Source: AC-69 sp036519575 (GTDB lineage Bacteria; Actinomycetota; UBA4738; HRBIN12). From it: DNA of 8,208 bases. A program made the position numbers and the translations under genes. Positions 1 through 6,237 of this stretch are shown piece by piece (the first letter of the stretch is position 1; each line of letters starts with the position of its first letter). The stretch is from positions 1 to 8,208 of the forward strand of contig DATDKZ010000125.1 of NCBI GenBank assembly GCA_036519575.1, written 5' to 3'. The notes below the pieces were generated by a model. The model was given only the letters and a program-made list of their open reading frames with translations. It did not search any database and was not told the DNA's origin.

Positions 1-255
1 GACGGACATGGCCTCCGGCCCACGAGGGTCGGGGCGCTTCCACCGCAATGCCTGGCGCTCAACCGCACGTTCGTCAACGTCGTCGAGCTGACTGTGGGCG
101 CAGCACTCGAGGAAAGTCGTGACCTCGTGTATCAGGCCGCCTTGCTCGATCCGAACACCGCCGCGACGCTCACGACCGACCAGATCGTCGCGATGTGTGA
201 CGATCTCATCGAGGCCCACGGCGAGCTGCTCCCCGAGGGGATCCGAGGCCGCTAG
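1..255 (+). CDS. GH4 family alpha-glycosidase (alpha-galactosidase/alpha-glucosidase type), C-terminal fragment
   Basis: The first 84 codons visible (frame 1, stop TAG at 253-255) are the C-terminal end of a glycoside hydrolase family 4 enzyme. The recognisable stretch has the GH4 pattern L-P-P-Q-C-L-A-L-N-R-T (residues 13-23 of the fragment), then V-N-V-V-E-L-T-V-x-A-A-L-E, Y-Q-A-A-L-L-D-P-N-T-A-A and a final D-D-L-I-E-A-H-G-E-L-L-P. This resembles MelA-type alpha-galactosidases and related alpha-glucosidases. GH4 enzymes are cytoplasmic, use NAD+ and a divalent metal, and hydrolyse glycosides by transient oxidation at C3; these catalytic parts lie upstream of the window, so substrate and integrity cannot be judged. 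The gene runs toward the regulator gene, separated from its stop by 36 bp. It probably processes the substrate imported by the ABC system, but it is on a different transcript. The family call is firm; the substrate is not. Confidence 0.85.
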   Translation, partial: DGHGLRPTRVGALPPQCLALNRTFVNVVELTVGAALEESRDLVYQAALLDPNTAATLTTDQIVAMCDDLIEAHGELLPEGIRGR

Positions 256-291
256 ACGGGCTCGGGTCCCGGCGGTGGGGAGAGGGATTCG

Positions 292-1050
292 TCAAACCAT
301 CGTCACTCGAACGCCGGCCTCCTCGATGGGGCGAAGCACGGGGGATTCCACGCCAGTATCCGTGATGATCTCGTCGATCCGGGAGAGCTCGCAGATCCGG
401 GCGAAGCCCACGCGCCCGATCTTCGAGCTGTCAGCCACCACCACGACGAGACGGGACCGATCGATGAGCGCCCGGTTGGTATGGGCCTCGATCTCGTGGT
501 GGGTGGTCAAACCGGCGTGCGGATCGATCCCGTCGACCCCCACGAACACGATGTCGAGGTTCAGCTCCTCGAGGCTGTGCTCGGCGAGCGGCCCGACCAG
601 CTCGTACGACTCGCTGCGCGCGACGCCGCCGGTGACCACGAGCTTCACGTTGGGACGGACGGCGAGCTCGGAGGCGATATTGAGAGCGTTCGTGACGACC
701 GTGACGTTCTCCCGACCGGCGAGGGCCCGCCCGACCTCCGTGGTCGTGGTTCCGCCGGTGAGGCCCACCGCGGCGCCGTCGGCGATTCGCTCCACCGCAG
801 CCGCGGCGATGCGCCGCTTCTCCTCCCTGTGTCGCGCCGACTTGTATCGAAGCGGCAGCTCGTAGAGGACCCCGTGGGCAACGGCACCGCCGTGGGTCCG
901 AGCCAGAAGCCGCTGTCCCTCCAGGAGCTGCAGATCGCGGCGGATGGTGGCCGGGGACACCTCCAGGTCCCGCGAGAGGCCGGATGCCGTCACCGACCCA
1001 CCATCGGAGAGGCGTTCGAGGATGGCGGAGAGGCGGTCGGCCTGTCGCAC
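292..1050 (-). CDS. DeoR-family transcriptional repressor of the sugar cluster
   Basis: This is a 252-residue protein, the usual length for DeoR/GlpR/AgaR-type regulators. Residues about 5-57 form the N-terminal winged helix-turn-helix (Q-A-D-R-L-S-A-I-L, then V-S-P-A-T-I-R-R-D-L, then the wing A-R-T-H-G-G-A-V). Residues about 75-235 form the DeoR C-terminal sugar-phosphate sensor domain, with the phosphate-loop pattern G-L-T-G-G-T-T-T-T-E-V (97-106), V-V-T-G-G (138-142), V-G-V-D-G-I-D (170-176) and A-D-S-S-K (206-210). The frame is open far upstream (to 1533), but that stretch lies antisense to the isomerase and does not look like protein. The chosen start is GTG at 1050-1048, just before the conserved helix. 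A TATACT hexamer ends 6 nt before it and no Shine-Dalgarno is present, so translation is probably leaderless. It is divergent from the isomerase-transporter operon, which it most likely represses until a phosphorylated sugar intermediate accumulates. Family assignment is firm; the ligand is inferred. Confidence 0.93.
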   Translation of the reverse strand: MRQADRLSAILERLSDGGSVTASGLSRDLEVSPATIRRDLQLLEGQRLLARTHGGAVAHGVLYELPLRYKSARHREEKRRIAAAAVERIADGAAVGLTGGTTTTEVGRALAGRENVTVVTNALNIASELAVRPNVKLVVTGGVARSESYELVGPLAEHSLEELNLDIVFVGVDGIDPHAGLTTHHEIEAHTNRALIDRSRLVVVVADSSKIGRVGFARICELSRIDEIITDTGVESPVLRPIEEAGVRVTMV

Positions 1051-1056
1051 GCCCCG

Positions 1057-1062
1057 AGTATA
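1057..1062 (-). promoter_or_regulatory. Candidate -10 element for the DeoR-family gene, leaderless start
   Basis: On the minus strand this hexamer reads TATACT, a strong match to the bacterial -10 consensus TATAAT. It is followed by six bases and then the GTG start at 1050, so transcription would begin at or next to the first base of the start codon. That geometry is typical of leaderless mRNAs in Actinobacteria. I see no convincing -35 hexamer at 16-18 bp upstream. Confidence 0.55.
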
Positions 1063-1070
1063 GGGGTGCG

Positions 1071-1131
1071 CGAATCGCCTTGCGGTCGTGAGCGATTGCG
1101 ATCTATCATGCCCCGACGTGAGCGCAATCGC
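1071..1131. promoter_or_regulatory. Candidate operator array: three GCGATT half-sites in the divergent control region
   Basis: Three related half-sites occur: AATCGC at 1073-1078, GCGATTGCG at 1092-1100 and CGCAATCGC at 1123-1131. The last two form a perfect 9-bp inverted repeat with a 22-bp spacer that encloses the -10 element of the + strand promoter. The outer AATCGC copies are direct repeats 53 bp apart, about five helical turns, so they could be contacted from one DNA face. An 8-bp direct repeat CGTGAGCG (1087-1094 and 1117-1124) overlaps the two inner sites. DeoR-family repressors commonly bind multiple repeats near their own divergent promoters, so the neighbouring regulator is the natural candidate to bind here. 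The repeats are visible; the binding is inferred. Confidence 0.5.
1080..1109 (+). promoter_or_regulatory. Candidate promoter of the isomerase-ABC transporter operon
   Basis: A -35-like TTGCGG (1080-1085) is separated by 18 bp from a -10-like TATCAT (1104-1109). The expected transcription start lies 6-9 bases further on, at about 1116-1118, coinciding with the GTG at 1118. No Shine-Dalgarno precedes that GTG, so the operon's first gene is probably translated from a leaderless transcript. The promoter is flanked and overlapped by repeated GCGATT half-sites. Confidence 0.6.
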
Positions 1132-1990
1132 GCATGAGATCACCAGCCAGCCATCAGCGTGGGCCGAGGCCGTCCGGCTCGCCCCCGAGGTCGCCCCGAT
1201 CCTGCCGGCACGCGGCGAGCGGGTCGCGGTGGTGGGGTGCGGGACGTCAGCGTTCATGGCCCAGGCCTTCGCGGCCCTTCGGGAAGCCACCGGCCACGGC
1301 GAGACCGACGCGTTCCCCGCCTCCGAGATGCCGGCGGGTAGGACGTACCACTCCATCCTGGCCATCTCCCGCTCCGGCACCACAACCGAGGTCCTCCGGT
1401 TGTTGGAAGCCGCGGAAGTGCCGACCATCGCCATCACGGCGGTCCCCTCCTCTCCCATCACCCGGGCCGCCGACGACGCCGTGGTGCTCGAGTTCGCCGA
1501 CGAGCGGTCGGTGGTCCAGACACGATTCGCCACTTCGACGCTGATGCTCTTGCGGGCCCACCTCGGGCAGGACCTCAGCCAAACCTTGGCCGACGCGGAG
1601 GTGGCACTTCGAGCCGACCTTCCCGTGGAGCCCCGGGACCACGACCACTACGTATTCCTCGGCACGGGATGGACGGTCGGTCTGGCCAACGAGGCAGCGT
1701 TGAAGATGCGCGAGGCGAGCGGCTCCTTCGCGGAGTCCTATCCGGCCATGGAGTACCGGCACGGCCCGATCAGCCTGGCCGGACACCGCTCCGCCGTCTG
1801 GGCCTTGGGCCAGATGGGCGCCCGCCTGCTCGAGGACGTCTCGGCGACCGGGGCTACGGTCATCGCCGGCGGGCTCGAGCCGATGGCCCAGCTGATCGAA
1901 GTGCAACGAACCGCTGTTGCATTGGCCGAGCTCCGGGGCCTGGATCCCGACCATCCCCGCCATCTGACCAGATCGGTGGTGCTGTCGTGA
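1118..1990 (+). CDS. SIS-domain phosphosugar isomerase (GlmS C-terminal/AgaS-like)
   Basis: This 290-residue cytoplasmic protein has two tandem SIS (sugar isomerase) half-domains. The first carries V-V-G-C-G-T-S-A-F (38-46) and the phosphate-binding S-R-S-G-T-T-T-E (84-91). The second carries L-G-T-G (181-184), N-E-A-A-L-K-M-R-E-A-S (191-201) and E-S-Y-P-A-M-E-Y-R-H-G-P (206-217). The C-terminus follows the GlmS-like pattern D-x-P-R-x-L-x-x-S-V, but where GlmS has its C-terminal active-site lysine this protein has Arg285 (codon AGA). At 290 residues it is shorter than E. coli AgaS (about 384). Expected chemistry is aldose/ketose (or aminosugar deaminase/isomerase) conversion of a 6-phosphosugar. 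An in-frame GTG at 1088 would add ten residues, but it lies upstream of the -10 element, so 1118 is preferred. The binding-protein gene follows after a 19-bp gap. A fructosamine-6-phosphate deglycase (FrlB-like) role is possible from gene order, but the C-terminal motif is GlmS-like. Confidence 0.88.
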   Translation: MSAIAHEITSQPSAWAEAVRLAPEVAPILPARGERVAVVGCGTSAFMAQAFAALREATGHGETDAFPASEMPAGRTYHSILAISRSGTTTEVLRLLEAAEVPTIAITAVPSSPITRAADDAVVLEFADERSVVQTRFATSTLMLLRAHLGQDLSQTLADAEVALRADLPVEPRDHDHYVFLGTGWTVGLANEAALKMREASGSFAESYPAMEYRHGPISLAGHRSAVWALGQMGARLLEDVSATGATVIAGGLEPMAQLIEVQRTAVALAELRGLDPDHPRHLTRSVVLS

Positions 1991-1998
1991 ACGACCAT

Positions 1999-2004
1999 GG
2001 AGGT
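1999..2004 (+). promoter_or_regulatory. Strong ribosome binding site for the sugar-binding lipoprotein
   Basis: GGAGGT lies five bases before the GTG at 2010 and fixes that start. It is the only near-perfect Shine-Dalgarno in the + strand operon. This would favour high expression of the binding protein relative to the other transporter genes, as is usual for ABC importers. Confidence 0.75.
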
Positions 2005-2009
2005 GCGCG

Positions 2010-3329
2010 GTGAAGAGGACATGGTTCCCGGTGGCCGTTGTCGTTGCGATCGTTGCCGTGGCGTGCACGGGGGGCGGCGATGGAGTGGAGAGCCCCGGCG
2101 GAAACGGGGCCACGGGCGTCCAACACATCATCCTGTGGCAGGGTTACGGCGCACCCACGCAGCCCGGCGAGACGCCGAACCGCGAGGCCGACTCGATGCG
2201 CGCGCTGGTGGAGGAGTTCAACTCCACCCATTCGGACATCAGCGTCGAGATCATCAACTACAACAACGACAACGCCCTGGCGAAACTGACCGTCGCCCTC
2301 CAGGCCGGCGAGCCACCGGACATCACGTACCAGTACGGCTCGTCGATGCCCCAGCTCGCGGCGGCGCCCGGTGTCGTCGACCTCTCGGAGCGTGTGGAAG
2401 CATCGGAGTTCGATTGGGAAGACTTCTACCCCGGGGAACGCGAAGCGGCCACGGTGGACGGGCGGGTCCTGGGGATCCCGGCGCTCGTGGACAATCTGGC
2501 CATCGTGTACAACAAGGATCTGTTCGACAGCGCCGGGCTGTCGTACCCCACGGCGGACTGGACCTGGGACGACTTCCGTGCGGCAGCAAAGGCTCTCACC
2601 GACCCTTCGACCAAGACCTTCGGCTTCGCCTTCCCCGCCGATGCCAGCGAGGACACCGTGTGGCACTACGACGCCATGCTGTGGGAGGCGGGAGGCGACA
2701 TCCTGAACGCCGAGAACACGGAGGCGGCCTTCGACTCCCCGGCGGGCCTCACCGCCTTGCAGGCGCTCGCCGATATGGCGGTGACGGACTCGTCCGTGTA
2801 CCTGGACTTCCAGAACACGAAGATCGCGGGCTTGTTCAATTCCAACAAGATCGCCATGGCCGTGACGGGGCCGTGGGACCTCCCATCGTTCCCGAACGTG
2901 AACTACGGGGTCCAGATCATGCCCATGTTCCCGGGCGGCGATCACCAGACGATCGCGGGTCCTGACAACTGGGTCCTGTTCGACAACGGTGCGGATCGCC
3001 TGGCCGCGGCATGGACGTTCGTCAGCTGGCTCACCGCCCCGGAGCAGGTGCTGACCGACTCGCTCGTCACGGGCCATCTGCCCATCCGCCAGTCCGTGAC
3101 GGAGATGCCGAGGTTCGCCAAGTTCGCCACGAAGTTCCCGGGAGTGGACGTGTTCGTGGCCAACCTGGCGAACGTGCAGAAGGCGCGCCCGGTCCTGAAG
3201 AGCTATCCGAGGATCTCCGAGGCCATGGGGCAGGCCATCATCGCGGCCATGACGGGGGAGAAGAGCCCTCAGCAAGCGCTGTCGGAGGCGGCGCAGCAAG
3301 TGAACGACATCCTGGCCATCCCCGCATAG
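2010..3329 (+). CDS. ABC transporter sugar-binding lipoprotein (extracellular solute-binding protein family 1)
   Basis: This 439-residue protein captures the sugar outside the membrane and delivers it to the permeases. The N-terminus is a lipoprotein signal: basic K2-R3, a hydrophobic core (residues 6-18) and a lipobox ending A-V-A-C with Cys19 as the lipidated residue. Position -3 is Ala rather than the common Leu. A Gly/Ser/Pro-rich linker follows (20-37). The mature domain fits family 1 (MalE/UgpB-like) proteins: L-V-E-E-F-N (67-71), the D-I-T-Y-Q-Y segment (104-109), G-I-P-A-L-V-D (155-161), Y-N-K-D-L-F (167-172), W-E-A-G-G-D-I-L-N (225-233) and M-A-V-T-G-P-W-D-L-P (283-292). Length is typical. 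The start is GTG with a strong ribosome site. Next-door permeases of CUT1 type agree with an oligosaccharide or glycoside substrate, but the specific ligand cannot be read from the sequence. Confidence 0.94.
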   Translation: MKRTWFPVAVVVAIVAVACTGGGDGVESPGGNGATGVQHIILWQGYGAPTQPGETPNREADSMRALVEEFNSTHSDISVEIINYNNDNALAKLTVALQAGEPPDITYQYGSSMPQLAAAPGVVDLSERVEASEFDWEDFYPGEREAATVDGRVLGIPALVDNLAIVYNKDLFDSAGLSYPTADWTWDDFRAAAKALTDPSTKTFGFAFPADASEDTVWHYDAMLWEAGGDILNAENTEAAFDSPAGLTALQALADMAVTDSSVYLDFQNTKIAGLFNSNKIAMAVTGPWDLPSFPNVNYGVQIMPMFPGGDHQTIAGPDNWVLFDNGADRLAAAWTFVSWLTAPEQVLTDSLVTGHLPIRQSVTEMPRFAKFATKFPGVDVFVANLANVQKARPVLKSYPRISEAMGQAIIAAMTGEKSPQQALSEAAQQVNDILAIPA

Positions 3330-3339
3330 GGTGGTGTCC

Positions 3340-4236
3340 ATGGGTCGGCTGCGACGAGCGCTCGCGTCCGACCACCTCGCAGGATGGGCGTTCGTGGGCC
3401 CGGCGGTCCTGCTCATCGGCGTGTTCGGCATCCTGCCGATCGTCTGGGGCCTCGTGCTCTCGTTCCAGAAGAGCGACCTGATCGATCCCAACACCCCGTT
3501 CGTCGGTCTGACCAACTATCGGGCCCTGGCCAATGACCACGTCCTCCGGATCGCCGCCGGACACACGCTGGTTTACACGGGCGTGTTCGTCCCGGTCTCG
3601 GTGATCGGCGCGTTGTTCATCGCGGTGGCCCTGAACCGGAAGATCCATCTGATCCGGTTCTATCGAACGGCGGTCTTCGTTCCCGTGGTGGCCTCCACCA
3701 TCGCCACCTCGATCATGTTCCTGTGGCTTTTCGACGCTCAGTACGGCCTGGCCAATTGGCTGCTCGGGAAGATCGGTGTCGGGCCCTTCGGGTTCTTCGA
3801 CTCACCTCGAGGAGCGCTCTACGCGATCATCGCCATGACCGTCTGGGGCTGGGTCGGGTTCGACGTCATCATCTACCTCGCCGCGCTTCAGGGGATCCCC
3901 AGGGACCTGGTCGAGGCGGCCGAGATCGACGGGGCCAACCGGTGGAGCATCTTCCGCAGCATCACCGTCCCGCTGCTCGGGCCGGCCACCTTGCTGCTGG
4001 TCGTATGGTCCTCGATCAACGCGCTCCAGCTGTTCGACGAGGTCTACTTCGTGACCCACGGCGGCCCGCCACCGTACAACACCGCAGTGGTCGTGTGGTG
4101 GCTCTTCAGCCTGGCGTTCCGGTTCGGTGCGGCGGGGTACGCGGCCGCCATCGCGTACGTGCTGTTCCTGGCCATCCTGGTCCTCACGATGATCCAGTTC
4201 CGGCTCGGCAACAGGGTGGTGCACTACAGCTCATGA
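3340..4236 (+). CDS. ABC sugar transporter permease, MalF/UgpA-like
   Basis: This 298-residue integral membrane protein is one half of the CUT1 translocation pore. Six hydrophobic segments are visible, at roughly residues 17-40, 73-98, 109-130, 158-183, 216-232 and 262-286. The cytoplasmic EAA loop that docks on the ATPase is E-A-A-E-I-D-G-A, beginning at residue 192 and running to the P-L-L near 213, the arrangement of family inner-membrane components. Two in-frame GTG codons (3331, 3334) precede the ATG at 3340. The ATG is preferred because the G-rich AGGGTGG (3328-3334) sits at ribosome-site distance before it, whereas nothing suitable precedes 3331. The gene starts 10 bp after the binding-protein stop and its own stop overlaps the second permease by 4 bp (ATGA). 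The N-terminus is short and lacks the extra helices of enterobacterial MalF, as is usual outside that group. Confidence 0.93.
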   Translation: MGRLRRALASDHLAGWAFVGPAVLLIGVFGILPIVWGLVLSFQKSDLIDPNTPFVGLTNYRALANDHVLRIAAGHTLVYTGVFVPVSVIGALFIAVALNRKIHLIRFYRTAVFVPVVASTIATSIMFLWLFDAQYGLANWLLGKIGVGPFGFFDSPRGALYAIIAMTVWGWVGFDVIIYLAALQGIPRDLVEAAEIDGANRWSIFRSITVPLLGPATLLLVVWSSINALQLFDEVYFVTHGGPPPYNTAVVVWWLFSLAFRFGAAGYAAAIAYVLFLAILVLTMIQFRLGNRVVHYSS

Positions 4237-5120
4237 CCACGGAGGCACACGCCGACCGTCTCGTGTGGCCCGACGACGCCGAGGCTGCCGAGCGCCCACG
4301 GCGGCGCTGGCTGCCATTCTCTCCGTGGCACCTGGTCCTGTTTCCCCTCGCGATGATCATGTTGCTGCCGCTGGTGTGGATGGTCGTGACTTCGCTTCAG
4401 ACCCAGGCGGAGAGCCTGCGCTTCCCGCCGGTCCTCGTGCCCGGATCGCTCCAGCTCGACAACTACCCGAACGCCCTTCGCTCGGCGCCGTTCGGACGGT
4501 GGTTCCTGAACACGTTCATCGTCACCACGGTGGTGGTCTTCAGCAATCTGTTGCTGTGCAGCCTCGCCGGGTACGCGTTCGCCCGGATCAGGTTCTTCGG
4601 CCGGGAGGCGACGTTCATACTGCTGCTGGCCACGTTGATGGTGCCGTTCCAGGTGGTGATGATCCCCACGTTCCTCATCGTGAAGAAGCTGGGACTCTTC
4701 GACAGCCTGCCGGCCCTGATCGCGCCAAACCTGGTCAACGCGTTCGGGATCTTCATGTTGCGGCAGTTCTTCCGCACCCTCCCGGTCGAGCTGGAGGAGG
4801 CGGCTCGGATCGACGGCGCATCACGCCTCGGCGTCCTGTTCAAGATCGTGCTGCCGCTCTCGCTCCCGGCCCTGGCCACGCTGGCCGTGATCCAGTTCAT
4901 GTGGACGTGGAACGACTTCCTGTGGCCGCTCATCGCCGTCTTCTCACAGCGGAACTTCACGCTCCAGCTCGGCCTCACCGTGTTCCAGGGATCGCACGAC
5001 GTCTTCTGGCCGCTGGTCATGGCGGGGAACGTCATGAGCATGATCCCGATGCTCCTGGTGTTCTTCGCGGCGCAGCGGTACTTCGTCCGGGGCATCGCCA
5101 CCACGGGGTTGAAGGGATAG
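4233..5120 (+). CDS. ABC sugar transporter permease, MalG/UgpE-like
   Basis: This 295-residue protein is the second CUT1 permease. A hydrophilic Arg-rich N-terminus (1-27, with R-P-R-R-R at 21-25) precedes six hydrophobic segments at about 32-54, 92-116, 126-150, 160-178, 207-226 and 259-282. The EAA loop is E-E-A-A-R-I-D-G-A-S-R starting at residue 188 and closing with V-L-P-L near 209. The MalG-type landmarks L-A-G-Y-A-F-A-R (111-118) and W-T-W-N-D-F-L-W-P-L (224-233) are present, as is the terminal G-x-x-x-T-G-L-K-G that MalG-like proteins share. The frame is open upstream to 3723, but that part is antisense-free out-of-frame reading of the first permease. The ATG at 4233 overlaps the upstream TGA (ATGA), implying translational coupling and equal amounts of the two subunits. 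Confidence 0.95.
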   Translation: MTTEAHADRLVWPDDAEAAERPRRRWLPFSPWHLVLFPLAMIMLLPLVWMVVTSLQTQAESLRFPPVLVPGSLQLDNYPNALRSAPFGRWFLNTFIVTTVVVFSNLLLCSLAGYAFARIRFFGREATFILLLATLMVPFQVVMIPTFLIVKKLGLFDSLPALIAPNLVNAFGIFMLRQFFRTLPVELEEAARIDGASRLGVLFKIVLPLSLPALATLAVIQFMWTWNDFLWPLIAVFSQRNFTLQLGLTVFQGSHDVFWPLVMAGNVMSMIPMLLVFFAAQRYFVRGIATTGLKG

Positions 5121-5124
5121 CGCG

Positions 5125-6237
5125 ATGGCCGAGGTCAGGTTCGATCGCGTGACGAAGCTGTTCGACAGTCGCGTGGCGGCGGTGGACGACCTCTCGCTCA
5201 CCGTGGCTGACGGTGAGTTCCTCATCCTGGTCGGTCCATCGGGATGCGGGAAGACGACCGCGCTCCGGATGGTCGCCGGCCTGGAGAAGGTGACGTCCGG
5301 CAGGATCGCGATCGACGGCCGGATCATCAACGACGTCTCGCCTCGCGACCGCGACATCGCCATGGTCTTCCAGAACTACGCGCTGTATCCGCACATGACG
5401 GTGTTCCGGAACCTCGCGTTCGGTCTCAGGCAGCGCAAGGTGCAGGCCGGCGAGATCGACCGACGGGTACGTGAGGTGAGCGAGATGCTGGGCCTCGATG
5501 ACCTGTTGGGGCGGCGTCCAGCGCAGCTGTCCGGGGGCCAACGGCAACGGGTGGCGATGGGTCGCGCCCTGGTGCGGGAGCCGAGGGCGTTCCTGTTGGA
5601 CGAGCCGCTATCGAATCTCGACGCCAAGCTCCGCGTTCAGATGCGGGCCGAGCTGAAGCGGCTCCACCAGCACCTCGGTGTCACCACGATCTACGTGACC
5701 CACGACCAGGTGGAGGCCATGACCCTTGGCGACCGCATCGCGGTCCTCTCCGGTGGCAAGCTCCAACAGCTCGGCCCGCCACAGGAGGTCTATGACCATC
5801 CGGCGAACGTGTTCGTTGCCGGGTTCATCGGCAGCCCTCCCATGAACCTTCTTCGCGCGACCGCGGTGAGCGGAACGATCACGGCCGGCGACTTGCAGTT
5901 GGACATCCCTGGCGTGGCCGACGGTGAGGTGGTGGTGGGCATTCGACCCGAGGCGCTCCGCCCCGCGGGCGACGGCCTCCCGTCCGTGCCGTTCACGATC
6001 GACGTCGTCGAGCCGTTGGGCGATGAGATCGTCGTGCACGGCAGCGTGGCCGGCCGGCCGGCGGGAGGCGAGCTCGAGGAGCAGATCCCCCTGTCCGGCA
6101 GCCAGCCTGCTCGGGCCACGATCACCGCTCGGTTCGACCCGCAGCTTCGGCCCAAGGTCGGAGAACAGGTGCCGCTCCGAATCAGCCCGGATGCGGTCCA
6201 CGTGTTCGACCTTGCCACCGGCGAGGCGCTCCGCTAA
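5125..6237 (+). CDS. ABC sugar importer ATP-binding protein, MalK/UgpC/MsmX type
   Basis: This 370-residue ATPase powers the importer from the cytoplasmic face. All nucleotide-binding motifs are intact: Walker A G-P-S-G-C-G-K-T-T (37-45), Q-loop Gln83 in V-F-Q-N-Y-A-L-Y-P-H, signature L-S-G-G-Q (135-139), Walker B F-L-L-D-E-P (156-161), D-loop N-L-D (164-166) and switch His193. After residue about 235 (F-I-G-S-P-P-M-N) comes the TOBE-type regulatory region, including V-G-I-R-P-E-A (residues 272-278), typical of the MalK/UgpC group, and the length is normal. The ATG at 5125 lies 4 bp after the permease stop, with GAAGGGA (5111-5117) as ribosome site. A dedicated ATPase in the operon contrasts with actinobacterial sugar importers that borrow a shared MsiK/MsmX. 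Its TAA stop is interlocked with the TAG stop of the convergent kinase gene. Confidence 0.95.
   Translation: MAEVRFDRVTKLFDSRVAAVDDLSLTVADGEFLILVGPSGCGKTTALRMVAGLEKVTSGRIAIDGRIINDVSPRDRDIAMVFQNYALYPHMTVFRNLAFGLRQRKVQAGEIDRRVREVSEMLGLDDLLGRRPAQLSGGQRQRVAMGRALVREPRAFLLDEPLSNLDAKLRVQMRAELKRLHQHLGVTTIYVTHDQVEAMTLGDRIAVLSGGKLQQLGPPQEVYDHPANVFVAGFIGSPPMNLLRATAVSGTITAGDLQLDIPGVADGEVVVGIRPEALRPAGDGLPSVPFTIDVVEPLGDEIVVHGSVAGRPAGGELEEQIPLSGSQPARATITARFDPQLRPKVGEQVPLRISPDAVHVFDLATGEALR

Noticed and set aside
256..291. Possible bidirectional terminator between the GH4 gene and the regulator
   Set aside because: The only self-complementary piece is CGGG-T-CCCG (263-271), whose loop is too short for a real hairpin, and no T tract follows.
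1088..1117. Upstream GTG start for the SIS protein, adding ten residues
   Set aside because: It lies before the candidate -10 element (1104-1109), so it would not be on the predicted transcript, and the added residues do not look like the family N-terminus. Not fully excluded.
481..1137. Plus-strand open frame of 218 codons opposite the regulator
   Set aside because: Shadow of the regulator gene; composition is acidic and glycine-rich with no domain.
1051..1533. N-terminal extension of the regulator frame by up to 161 residues
   Set aside because: The region is antisense to the SIS gene, has low-complexity composition, and the DeoR helix-turn-helix begins right after the GTG at 1050 with a -10 element in front.
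1860..3515. Long open frame of 551 codons on the minus strand
   Set aside because: It is antisense to the binding-protein gene, rich in Arg/His/Gly/Val as expected of a GC-rich shadow frame, and has no recognisable domain.
3723..4232. Upstream extension of the second permease frame
   Set aside because: It is an alternative frame of the first permease with no membrane segments; the ATG at 4233 is followed by a normal MalG-like protein.
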